From Azonexus sp. (GTDB taxonomy: Bacteria > Pseudomonadota > Gammaproteobacteria > Burkholderiales > Rhodocyclaceae): 14,863 bases of DNA. The position numbers were made by a program, and so were the translations under genes. The DNA lies in NCBI GenBank assembly GCA_031285115.1, contig JAITWU010000060.1, forward strand, positions 1-14,863, read 5' to 3'. Below, one piece after another: positions 1-6,666 of the stretch. The notes beneath the pieces were generated by a model. That model saw only the letters and a program-made list of their open reading frames with translations. It ran no database searches and was not told the origin of the DNA. Position 1 is the stretch's first letter, and each line of letters opens with the position of its first letter.

Positions 1-699
1 GTGCGCGCCGCGCGCCAATTCTGGAATCCCGTCTGGGTCATCGTCGATGGCAGCGACGACGGCAGCGCCGAAGGTTTGCGCCAAATGGCGGCTGCCGACG
101 ACGGCTTGCGCGTGTGGACGCTGCCGGTCAACCAGGGCAAGGGCGCTGCCGTGCTGCACGGCCTTGATGAAGCGGCCCGCGCCGGATTCAGCCATGTGCT
201 GACGATGGATGCCGACGGACAACATCCGGCGGAAAAAATCGGCCAGTTCATGCAGCTTTCCCAAGACCACAAGGACGCGATGATCCTTGGCCGCCCCGCC
301 TTCGACGCCAGCGCCCCGCTGCTGCGCGTGCGCGGACGGCGCATCTCCAACTGGTGGGCCAATCTCGAAACGCTCAACGGCGGCATCGGCGGCGGTATCG
401 GCGACTCGCTGTTCGGCTTTCGCGTCTATCCGGTCGCCCCCCTGCTCGCCATCATGCGCCGCCAACGCTGGATGCGCCGTTTCGATTTCGACCCGGAAGC
501 GGTCGTCCGCCTAAGCTGGCGCGGCGTGCCAGCGATCAATGTGGACGCGCCGGTCAAGTATTTCAGCGCCGCCGAAGGTGGCGTCTCGCATTTCAATTAT
601 CTGCGCGACAACGCGCTGCTGACTTTTATGCACATCCGCCTGCTGGCCGGGTTTATATGGCGCTTGCCGCTGCTGGCGTGGCGGCGGCGCAAGGCGTGA
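1..699 (+). CDS. Family-2 glycosyltransferase, 5' end cut by the window
   Basis: This is the C-terminal 232 residues of a GT-A fold (GT2) glycosyltransferase that would transfer a sugar from a nucleotide-sugar donor at the cytoplasmic face of the inner membrane. Seen: VIVDGSDDGS near residue 13, which is the family's first nucleotide-binding strand; NQGKGAAVLHGL at 44-55; and the metal-binding DADGQH at 70-75. GT2 proteins normally have about 10-20 residues before VIVDGSDDGS (the VPVYN strand), so the gene starts upstream of the window. The GTG at base 1 is a codon of the truncated gene, not necessarily its start. The protein ends in a basic tail after a hydrophobic stretch, with no acyltransferase domain fused behind it, although APE clusters often carry glycosyltransferase-acyltransferase fusions. 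It converges on the next gene with 23 bases between the stops. A role in adding a sugar to the pigment or its lipid anchor is inferred from context. Confidence 0.88.
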   Translation: MRAARQFWNPVWVIVDGSDDGSAEGLRQMAAADDGLRVWTLPVNQGKGAAVLHGLDEAARAGFSHVLTMDADGQHPAEKIGQFMQLSQDHKDAMILGRPAFDASAPLLRVRGRRISNWWANLETLNGGIGGGIGDSLFGFRVYPVAPLLAIMRRQRWMRRFDFDPEAVVRLSWRGVPAINVDAPVKYFSAAEGGVSHFNYLRDNALLTFMHIRLLAGFIWRLPLLAWRRRKA

Positions 700-722
700 A
701 AACTTGTGCCGTCACGCTTGCC

Positions 723-1754
723 CTACGGCGCGGGTTCGGGGAACTGGTCTGCCGATATATCCCATAACCAACCCATAACATCGCTACCCAACGAAGGCGC
801 TATGCGGTCAAAAGCGGCGCATCCCGTCTTGAAGCGGGTCGAGTCGTACAAGACGGTCGAGTTAATGATGGCGCCTGCCTTCAGGATGTCTACCCGCGCC
901 TTGACTTCCTTGTTACCGAACCAGCCTGTATCGGCAAAGCCCGTCGCTGCGGTGATGGTGAGCCGGATAATCGTGTGGTCGTCTGCTTGCTCTGGCGCTG
1001 AACCGGATGGAATGGTGCCGAATTTGTCCTGTATCTTTGCCAGCGTGACCCTGCCAAGATTTTTCCCGAAGTCACACTTTTTCTTTATCTCATCAGGAAT
1101 AGCTGTCGCAGGGTCGATCATTGCCGGTGTTTGCAGGAAGTAATGTTCTTTGGCGAATGCTTCCAATGCGGGCTTATCTTTAACAATGGGACAATATTTT
1201 GCCGGTGTCGTTACTTTCACCTGCTCATGTTGATGCTCACCCAAGGGATATACGTCAATCTTGCAGCTAGACACGCTTTCTTCGGAATATATCGCCTCGT
1301 AGTCCACGTCTTTTTTGGGAATAAAGGTCACTGTTGTCTGGCACCTGTCGTATACCGGTACGTCCGAATAAGAATCACAAACCGGCCAGCAATAACCAGT
1401 GTCTTGTTCGCAGCGGGTGGCAGTGCATTCAGTTACACGTCGTCCTGTATCATGATCAAACCCATATACGTTCAAACTAATCGGTTTTCCAGCTTCGACA
1501 TAGAATTCAGCCTTCTTCTCCGCTGATGCGCGACCAGATGGCATGCCCAGTGAGCGACCAAAAAGTTTGCCACCAGAACCGTAACCCAATGGATCCCAGT
1601 CAAGACACTCTTTGGGAATTACAGCAAAAGATACACCGCCGACCATACGCACCCTGGCGCGATCACCATCTGTAGGTTCTGCATAATAGGTGGGAATGAA
1701 GGAGTTACAAGAACAAAGCAAAAAAGCAACGGACATCCAGAGGAGTTTTTTCAT
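723..1754 (-). CDS. Cys-rich lipoprotein of unknown function
   Basis: A 343-residue predicted lipoprotein that I do not recognise. The start is placed at 1754 because the protein then opens with a short basic end, a hydrophobic stretch and the lipobox LCSC (residues 13-16, lipidated Cys16), and an AAGGTG ribosome site lies just upstream. An in-frame extension to 1865 would bury this signal. Asn17 does not suggest inner-membrane retention, so the outer membrane is likely. After the signal there are many cysteines, for example in TECTATRC and YCWPVC, which suggests a disulfide-bonded periplasmic fold. Base composition differs from its neighbours: 1681-1740 is 25/60 G+C and 1321-1380 is 27/60 by hand count, whereas cluster genes are visibly richer. 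It lies 53 bases after the chain-length-factor gene on the same strand, so co-transcription is possible. It does not look like the DUF3261 lipoprotein usual in APE clusters. Probably an acquired gene. Confidence 0.8.
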   Translation of the reverse strand: MKKLLWMSVAFLLCSCNSFIPTYYAEPTDGDRARVRMVGGVSFAVIPKECLDWDPLGYGSGGKLFGRSLGMPSGRASAEKKAEFYVEAGKPISLNVYGFDHDTGRRVTECTATRCEQDTGYCWPVCDSYSDVPVYDRCQTTVTFIPKKDVDYEAIYSEESVSSCKIDVYPLGEHQHEQVKVTTPAKYCPIVKDKPALEAFAKEHYFLQTPAMIDPATAIPDEIKKKCDFGKNLGRVTLAKIQDKFGTIPSGSAPEQADDHTIIRLTITAATGFADTGWFGNKEVKARVDILKAGAIINSTVLYDSTRFKTGCAAFDRIAPSLGSDVMGWLWDISADQFPEPAP

Positions 1755-1807
1755 ATCACCTTGTTTTCGATATTCGCAGACTTTGAAGCCCGCAGTTTTC
1801 TCAACGC

Positions 1808-2617
1808 TCAAAAGGGATAACCCGCGCAGACTACGCCGACCTTGAGTTTGAGGCCACTCGCGCAATCGAGCGTAATTTCCGCTGGCTTGCCCGTCGCCAA
1901 AGCCGCCAGCAGGGGCAGTGACCGCGCTGCCGGGGAATCGAGGCGCAGTTTTTCCAGATTTTCGCTGCTATCCATGCGCGTTGTGTTTGCTGCGTCAGTG
2001 TTTTCAAGTGCCAGCGACAACTGCGCGAAGCTGCCCTGTGGCTCTTTAGCCAAAACCAGCGCCATGCCAAAAGCGTGATTGGCTGGCATGGCCTGATGCA
2101 AAGGTTCAGGAACCGGTGTATCGAAAACCGCCAGCAATACCGGCAAGCCTTCTATCGTACATTGCGCTGCCGCTTCCATCAACCCGGCAGCCACACTGTA
2201 GTCCCAGGCGCATAAACAGGTCGATGGCTGCATCGAAGCCGCGCCGATGCTCCAGTAACCGGCAGCGGCGTTGTGCACCGAGTTGTGGAAATTCGTCGGC
2301 GAGACGAAGCGTTCCGGCGTTGCCAATGCCAGACAGATGTTGTTGATCGTGTTGGTATCGCCATTCGATGAAGCGAAAACCAGCGCGACATCCTGCGCGC
2401 TCAATCCGGATCGTTGCAACGCCGCTTGCGCCACATCGACCGCCAAACGCACCGTGGCACTGGCGCGTCGGCGTTCGACGGCGGGCAGCAACGCGCCCTG
2501 CGGCTTCGGCTCAAAATCGGCTTGTAACGGCGCGCTCATTGCCAAATGGTTGCGTAGCGTTTCCCAATTCTCGAAACCGGCGCTGCATGCGGCGATGCCT
2601 TTCAGATACACATTCAT
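1808..2617 (-). CDS. Chain-length-factor-like beta-ketoacyl synthase (ketoacyl-synt_2 type)
   Basis: A 269-residue non-canonical ketosynthase of the short family found in APE clusters (Pfam ketoacyl-synt_2, ApeC-like). Seen: FASSNGDTNTINNICLAL at about 81-98 and the family signature FHNSVHNAAAGYW at 110-122. It is much shorter than a full ketosynthase of about 400 residues. It lacks the HGT and GHxxGAAG motifs that carry the two catalytic histidines, so it is unlikely to condense on its own. In characterised APE systems the homologue pairs with a full ketosynthase as a heterodimer. The immediate upstream gene is such a ketosynthase, and the two share an ATGA overlap (2614-2617), the usual sign of translational coupling between partner subunits. 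Family and partner are well supported; an effect on chain length is inferred by analogy with type II polyketide chain-length factors. Confidence 0.85.
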   Translation of the reverse strand: MNVYLKGIAACSAGFENWETLRNHLAMSAPLQADFEPKPQGALLPAVERRRASATVRLAVDVAQAALQRSGLSAQDVALVFASSNGDTNTINNICLALATPERFVSPTNFHNSVHNAAAGYWSIGAASMQPSTCLCAWDYSVAAGLMEAAAQCTIEGLPVLLAVFDTPVPEPLHQAMPANHAFGMALVLAKEPQGSFAQLSLALENTDAANTTRMDSSENLEKLRLDSPAARSLPLLAALATGKPAEITLDCASGLKLKVGVVCAGYPF

Positions 2618-3798
2618 CGCGCCGCTCCCAAAATCAGCGAGGCATTGCTGCCGCCAAAACCGAAGGAATTACTGAGGACGCGGCGGACGGGCTGGTTGCG
2701 GTTGGCGAGCAGCACCTTCATGGTGAATTCGGGATCGACGGTGACGGTATTGAGACTCATCGGCAGCAAGCCTTCACGAATGGCGAGAGCGGCGATCACC
2801 GCTTCGGTGATGCCCGCCGCGCCCAGAGTGTGTCCGGTCCAGCCCTTGGTCGAACTGCACGCGACGCGGTTGCCGAACAGCGCCGCCACCGCGAGATTTT
2901 CCGCCGCGTCGTTGGCGCGCGTCGCGGTGCCGTGCAGGTTGATGTAATCAATGTCGGCGGCGCTGAGTCCGCCGCGCTCCAGCGCCCGCGCCATAGCGAG
3001 CCGCGCCCCGGCGCCTTCCGGGTGCGGGGTGGACATGTGGTAAGCATCGCTGCTTTCGCCGTAACCGAGGAGGCAAATGTCGCCAGCGCGGCCATCGGTT
3101 TTTTCCAGGAGCGCGAAACCCGCCGCTTCGCCAATGGAAATGCCGTTACGCCCGGCGTCCGCCGGGCGGCAGGGCGAGGTCGAGACGATTTCGAGCGAGG
3201 AAAAACCGTACAGCGTGGTAAAGCACAAACTATCGACGCCGCCAACCACGGCGGCATCGCACAAGCCGCACGCGATCAGGCGGCTTGCTGAAGCAAAGAC
3301 TTTGGCGCTGGAGGAGCAGGCTGTCGAAATGGTAAAAGCCAGTCCCTGCAAGCCGAGATAATGGCAAACGAAATCGGTGACGGAATAATTTTCGTGCGTG
3401 GTGCGGTAGTGAAAATCCGGCGGCAGCTTTCCCGCCGCGTCGCGTTGGCGGTAGGCGAGTTCGGTCGACAGAATGCCGGAGGTGCTGGTGCCGATGATGA
3501 CGGCGACGCGATGCGCGCCGTAACGCTCCCGCGCCTTGGCAACGGCGGCGGCAAAGCCGTCGGCGGCCAGCCCGAGCATGGCGAGACGGTTGTTGCGGCA
3601 ATCGTATTCACTGAGACGGGCAATCACCGGCTCATCTTCAACGCCTTCGACGCGACCGATCCAGGTTGTCAGCGCCGCATCCATGAGATCGCAAGGCCGC
3701 AAGCCGGAGCGGCCCTCGCGCAGCGCGGCGAGCGTCGGCGCGAGACCGCGCCCGAGGGCGTTGACAGTGGTGTAGCAGGTGAGGGCGAGAGCTTGCAT
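2614..3798 (-). CDS. Beta-ketoacyl-ACP synthase (APE ketosynthase, ApeO-like)
   Basis: A 394-residue thiolase-fold ketosynthase that would condense malonyl-ACP with the growing acyl chain by decarboxylative Claisen reaction in the cytoplasm. All catalytic residues are present: Cys161 in ISTACSSS, His289 in INLHGTAT, Lys318 in SSTKGWTGH and His323, followed by GAAG and the C-terminal SNSFGFGGSNAS. Length and residue spacing match FabB/FabF enzymes. The start at 3798 has AGGA (3805-3808 on the complement) six bases upstream. The stop overlaps the start of the chain-length-factor-like gene by four bases, so the pair probably forms the elongating heterodimer (ApeO with ApeC in the described system). 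It is transcribed divergently from the ACP gene across a 152-base spacer. A full catalytic set makes a structural-only role unlikely; which of the two ketosynthases acts first cannot be read from the sequence. Confidence 0.92.
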   Translation of the reverse strand: MQALALTCYTTVNALGRGLAPTLAALREGRSGLRPCDLMDAALTTWIGRVEGVEDEPVIARLSEYDCRNNRLAMLGLAADGFAAAVAKARERYGAHRVAVIIGTSTSGILSTELAYRQRDAAGKLPPDFHYRTTHENYSVTDFVCHYLGLQGLAFTISTACSSSAKVFASASRLIACGLCDAAVVGGVDSLCFTTLYGFSSLEIVSTSPCRPADAGRNGISIGEAAGFALLEKTDGRAGDICLLGYGESSDAYHMSTPHPEGAGARLAMARALERGGLSAADIDYINLHGTATRANDAAENLAVAALFGNRVACSSTKGWTGHTLGAAGITEAVIAALAIREGLLPMSLNTVTVDPEFTMKVLLANRNQPVRRVLSNSFGFGGSNASLILGAAR

Positions 3799-3950
3799 GG
3801 CGTTTCCTGCGGGGGAGCCTCGCGGATTTTACCGGAGGTTGATGGACCTTGAGACATCCCCCGGTTGAATCGGGTAAACTGGATAATCCGGTCGAGGGGC
3901 CGAAATTCCACACAAAACCGCGCAGCAAAACCGATTGGGAGAAAACTTGC
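3799..3950. promoter_or_regulatory. Divergent spacer between the two ketosynthase operons
   Basis: This 152-base stretch separates the left-reading ketosynthase/chain-length-factor genes from the right-reading ACP-ketosynthase-methyltransferase genes, so it should carry both promoters. Rightward, GATAAT at 3882-3887 resembles a -10 box, but no TTGACA-like hexamer sits at 16-18 bases; TTGAAT at 3865-3870 is too close. Leftward, ATTTTA at 3826-3831 reads TAAAAT on the complement, again without a convincing -35. Either an activator is needed or the promoters are not of the housekeeping type. I see no strong operator palindrome. Confidence 0.35.
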
Positions 3951-4199
3951 ATGGATGACAATCTGGCGATATTGAAAGAGTTTCTCAGCACGCATGTCAA
4001 AATTCAGCCGGAGGAAACCCTGACGCCCGAAACACGGCTCGACAGCATCGGGCTGGATTCTCTGGGTTTACTCGAACTGGTGTTCGAGATCGAGGACAAA
4101 CACGGCATTCACCTGCCCGAAGATGTGCCATTGCCTGAAACCGTCGGGCAATTGATGACGCTCATCGAAAAATACAAACCTGCCGCGACGAATGAATAA
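3951..4199 (+). CDS. Acyl carrier protein
   Basis: An 82-residue acidic acyl carrier protein. Ser37 in LDSIGLDSLGLLEL is the expected 4'-phosphopantetheine attachment site: the DSL motif with a leucine-rich helix II behind it, followed by VFEIEDKHGI, the usual recognition helix. It would carry the aryl-primed polyene as a thioester and present it in turn to ketosynthase, reductase and dehydratase. The start at 3951 is chosen over an upstream in-frame start at 3849 because GGGAGA at 3937-3942 lies eight bases before it and the protein then has normal ACP length. The stop overlaps the following ketosynthase start by eight bases (4192-4199), so the two are probably translated together. APE clusters normally encode two ACPs; only one is in this window. 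Confidence 0.93.
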   Translation: MDDNLAILKEFLSTHVKIQPEETLTPETRLDSIGLDSLGLLELVFEIEDKHGIHLPEDVPLPETVGQLMTLIEKYKPAATNE

Positions 4200-5478
4200 A
4201 CCGGCGCTTCGGAGAGTCGCAGTGACCGGCGTCGGGCTGGTCAATCCCTTTGGCGACGACAGCGGCGACAGTGATGGCAAGCGCGACAGCGCGGCGGATG
4301 ACTTTTTCCGCCGCATCATGCAGGGCGAATCCGCTGTCCGCCTGTACCGCCATCCACTGGCCAATGAACTGGCGCAACCGGCGGTTTATTGCGCCGCCTT
4401 TGATGGCGATGCGGCGATTGGCCGCGTCCTCGTCAACGTCACCGATCGTTACAGCCAGCTTGGCCTGGCCGCCGCTTTTTCCGCCTGGCGCGACGCCGCC
4501 CTGCCGCCGGACGGCATGACGCAAAATCACGGGCGCTACGGCGTCTCCTGGGGAACCGGCACGGGCGGCGTGCTGACCTACGAAAAAGGCTACAACAATT
4601 TTTATATCAACCATAAACGCCTCGTCTCGCCGCTGACAGTGGCGCTGGCGATGCACAACGCGGCGGCCTCGCACATTGCCATTTCGCTCAAACTGGGCGG
4701 CCCGTGCCTCACCTATTCGGTCGCCTGCGCGTCCTCCTCGGTCGCCATTGGCGAAGCGTTTCGCCGCATTCAAACGGGCGAAGCGGATCTCGTCGTCGCT
4801 GGCGGCTCGGAAGCGCCGCTCGCCTTGTCGGTGATGCTGGCCTGGGAAGCGATGCGCGTCATCGCCACGGGCGACGAAGAAACAGCCTACCGCGCCTGCC
4901 GCCCGTTTCAGGAAGGGCGCAGCGGCCTGGTGCTGGGCGAAGGCGCGGCGGCGCTCATTCTCGAAGACTGGGACAGCGCCGTGGCCCGCGGCGCGCGCAT
5001 TTATTGTGAACTCGCAGGCTACGGGCAAAGCTGCGACCACACCCATCTGGTGCGCCCCGACCCGGACGGACAAAGACGCGCCATCGCAGCGGCGATTGAT
5101 GAAGCCGGTTTGCAGCCCGCCGACATCGGCTATGTCAACGCCCACGGCACCGCCACCCGCGAAGGCGATCCGATCGAAATCGGCGTATTGCGCGCGCTGT
5201 TCGGCGACCACGCGAAAACGCTCGCCGTCAGCTCGACCAAATCCATGCACGGGCATTTACTCGGCGCGGCGGGCGCGATGGAAGCGGCAATCACCGTGCT
5301 GGCGCTGGCCCGTCAGGAAATTCCGCCGACCGCCAATCTGGAGCAGGTGGCGGCGGATTGCGCGGGCGTCCGTCATGTGCTGGGCGTTGGTCTCCGCGAT
5401 GTGCCATTCCAGGCGGCGCTCAGCAATTCCTTTGCCTTTGGCGGCAGCAACGCTGTCCTCGCTTTCCGGCGGACTTGA
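4192..5478 (+). CDS. Beta-ketoacyl-ACP synthase, FabF-type
   Basis: A 428-residue ketosynthase with all catalytic residues: Cys179 in SVACASSS, His318 in VNAHGTAT, Lys350 in SSTKSMHGH and His355, then GAAG and the C-terminal SNSFAFGGSN. The Cys-His-His spacing is close to that of E. coli FabF. An unusual acidic, Ser/Asp-rich insert (GDDSGDSDGK) follows the first strand near residues 21-30. The gene overlaps the ACP gene by eight bases and is followed 39 bases later by a methyltransferase. It is clearly different from the ketosynthase at 2614-3798. In the described APE pathway two active ketosynthases are needed, and this one would be the homodimeric, ApeR-like enzyme. That assignment is inferred from set membership, because the usual neighbour order (dehydratase, reductase, ketosynthase) is not kept here. 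Confidence 0.92.
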   Translation: MNKPALRRVAVTGVGLVNPFGDDSGDSDGKRDSAADDFFRRIMQGESAVRLYRHPLANELAQPAVYCAAFDGDAAIGRVLVNVTDRYSQLGLAAAFSAWRDAALPPDGMTQNHGRYGVSWGTGTGGVLTYEKGYNNFYINHKRLVSPLTVALAMHNAAASHIAISLKLGGPCLTYSVACASSSVAIGEAFRRIQTGEADLVVAGGSEAPLALSVMLAWEAMRVIATGDEETAYRACRPFQEGRSGLVLGEGAAALILEDWDSAVARGARIYCELAGYGQSCDHTHLVRPDPDGQRRAIAAAIDEAGLQPADIGYVNAHGTATREGDPIEIGVLRALFGDHAKTLAVSSTKSMHGHLLGAAGAMEAAITVLALARQEIPPTANLEQVAADCAGVRHVLGVGLRDVPFQAALSNSFAFGGSNAVLAFRRT

Positions 5479-5517
5479 GATAAACGGCCCCGGCGGCGAA
5501 TAGACGGAAAGCAGCCC

Positions 5518-6399
5518 ATGTCCGGTCCGCTCATGTTGGCGCATCTCCTGCTCGAACGTCAGTCGCGGCGGCCGGAACTGCCGCGCATCCCGGAACCGGC
5601 TCTGGTCATGGACGATCTCGCGCAAAACGCGGCCTTTGCCCTCGCCGGGCGCGAAGACGGCAGTCTCGCTTTTCTCTATCTCTATCACGCCCTGCAAATC
5701 ACGCCGCTGCTTTGTCCCGGCGATCAGGTGCTGGATTTGGGCTGCGGCCCGGCCAACCAGTTGGCGCAGATTGCCCGGCTCAACCCGGAAGCGCGTTTTA
5801 CCGGGCTTGACGCCTCAAGACAGATGCTGGAGCGGGCGGAGGAAACGGTGGCGCGTTGCCAGCTTGCCAATATCGCCCTGCAAGCGGGCGACATGACAAC
5901 CCTGAACGGCTTTGCCGACGCCGCTTTCGATGGCGTCATCTCGACCATGTCGCTGCACCATCTGCCGGATTTTGCCGCGCTGGCAGCCGCCATGCGGGCG
6001 GCGCAGCGCGTCCTCAAACCCGGCGGCAGCCTCTATCTGGTCGATTTTGGCCGCTTCAAACGCGCCGCGACCCAGCGTTTTTTTGCCGCAGACCGCAGCG
6101 ACAACCAGCCGGAAGCCTTGCGGCGGGATTATTTCAACTCGATGCAGGCGGCCTTCAGCGTCGCCGAACTGCGCCAGGCGACGGCAGTATTCGGCGGCGG
6201 CATCGCTTGCTACACCACGGCGCTGGCGCCATTCATGGTCGTCATCAAAAGCAGCGAACGGCGCTCGCCGGATGACGCCGTCCGGCAAACCGGGCGCGCC
6301 ATGTATGCGCAGATGTCAGCCGCGCTGCAAAAAGATTTTCGCCTCTACACCCGCTGGTTTCAGTCCGGCGGCCTGACCTTGCCGTTCCGCTTGTATTAG
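5518..6399 (+). CDS. Class I SAM-dependent methyltransferase (first of two)
   Basis: A 293-residue Rossmann-fold methyltransferase. Seen: motif I VLDLGCGPANQ at 71-81, an acidic ribose-binding residue in TGLDAS (Asp98), the motif near FDGVISTMSLHHLPD at 137-151, and VLKPGGSLYLVDFGR at about 165-179. The N-terminal 65 residues and the region after 180 are probably substrate-binding helices; no membrane segment is seen. GGAAAG at 5506-5511 precedes the start by six bases. It is the third gene of the ACP-ketosynthase operon, so the substrate is probably the pigment chain, its aryl head or an ACP-bound intermediate. Aryl methylation occurs in some APEs, but the atom methylated cannot be read here. 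Similar ORFs are often annotated as UbiE-like; nothing here indicates quinone biosynthesis. No terminator hairpin is obvious after the stop. Confidence 0.88.
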   Translation: MSGPLMLAHLLLERQSRRPELPRIPEPALVMDDLAQNAAFALAGREDGSLAFLYLYHALQITPLLCPGDQVLDLGCGPANQLAQIARLNPEARFTGLDASRQMLERAEETVARCQLANIALQAGDMTTLNGFADAAFDGVISTMSLHHLPDFAALAAAMRAAQRVLKPGGSLYLVDFGRFKRAATQRFFAADRSDNQPEALRRDYFNSMQAAFSVAELRQATAVFGGGIACYTTALAPFMVVIKSSERRSPDDAVRQTGRAMYAQMSAALQKDFRLYTRWFQSGGLTLPFRLY

Positions 6400-6417
6400 T
6401 CGGCTGCTGCAATACTG

Positions 6418-6526
6418 CTAATTCCATTTTCAGATCAAGCGAGTACGCGAAGACGAAGCGCAGACAGTGCTATAGCACGGCAAGCGAAGTCGACAAAGTA
6501 ATCGTTTGATCTGGAAATGGAATAAG
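6418..6526. repeat. Imperfect 109-base inverted-repeat element with a central perfect palindrome
   Basis: Two arms face each other: 6418-6441 on the left and 6503-6526 on the right. The left arm matches the reverse complement of the right arm at 21 of 24 positions, with a core of attccattt and cagatcaa. The interior is 61 bases, and the perfect 12-base palindrome gtgctatagcac lies at 6467-6478, almost exactly at the centre. A 9-base direct repeat aagtcgaca occurs inside (6487-6495) and at the right edge (6524-6532). No open frame and no clear target-site duplication are visible. The form suggests a miniature non-autonomous mobile or REP-like element. A bidirectional terminator is less likely because the loop is long and there is no U tract. 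Confidence 0.6.
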
Positions 6527-6572
6527 TCGACACTGAGCCTGATGACGCTCATGGCGGGAGATGTTCGCAGAG

Positions 6573-6617
6573 GGTTCTTTAACCCGTTTTAGGTTCTTTA
6601 ACCCGTTTTACCGGGTT
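6573..6617 (+). repeat. Perfect 19-base tandem duplication leading into a small hairpin
   Basis: The unit ggttctttaacccgtttta occurs twice without a mismatch (6573-6591 and 6592-6610). The second copy ends in aacccg, which can pair with cgggtt (6600-6605 with 6612-6617, six-base loop). Only the second copy has the partner strand, so the two copies could compete for one pairing in RNA. It lies 50-95 bases before the start of the von Willebrand A lipoprotein gene, in its probable promoter or leader. It could be a regulatory duplication or a recent replication slip. Confidence 0.7.
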
Positions 6618-6666
6618 GTGGCGTTTAACCGGAGGCAAACCCTTTCTTGTCCCTCTGGAGAACGTC

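Noticed and set aside
1..3. GTG at the first base as the true start of the glycosyltransferase
   Set aside because: The fold's first conserved strand with its nucleotide contact would be missing, so the start must lie before the window.
2368..3291. A long open frame on the plus strand opposite the ketosynthase genes
   Set aside because: It lies antisense to genes with complete catalytic motifs, its product is Arg/Ala-rich with no domain, and long antisense frames are expected at this G+C.
3842..3868. An eight-codon leader peptide (MDLETSPG) with GGAGG at 3834-3838 before the ACP gene
   Set aside because: The ribosome site is only three bases from the ATG, the only -10-like box lies downstream of it, and no attenuator hairpins follow. 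Probably coincidence.
4162..5256. A 364-codon open frame on the minus strand under the second ketosynthase
   Set aside because: It is antisense to a ketosynthase with all catalytic residues; its composition is that of a reverse-frame shadow and no ribosome site fits.
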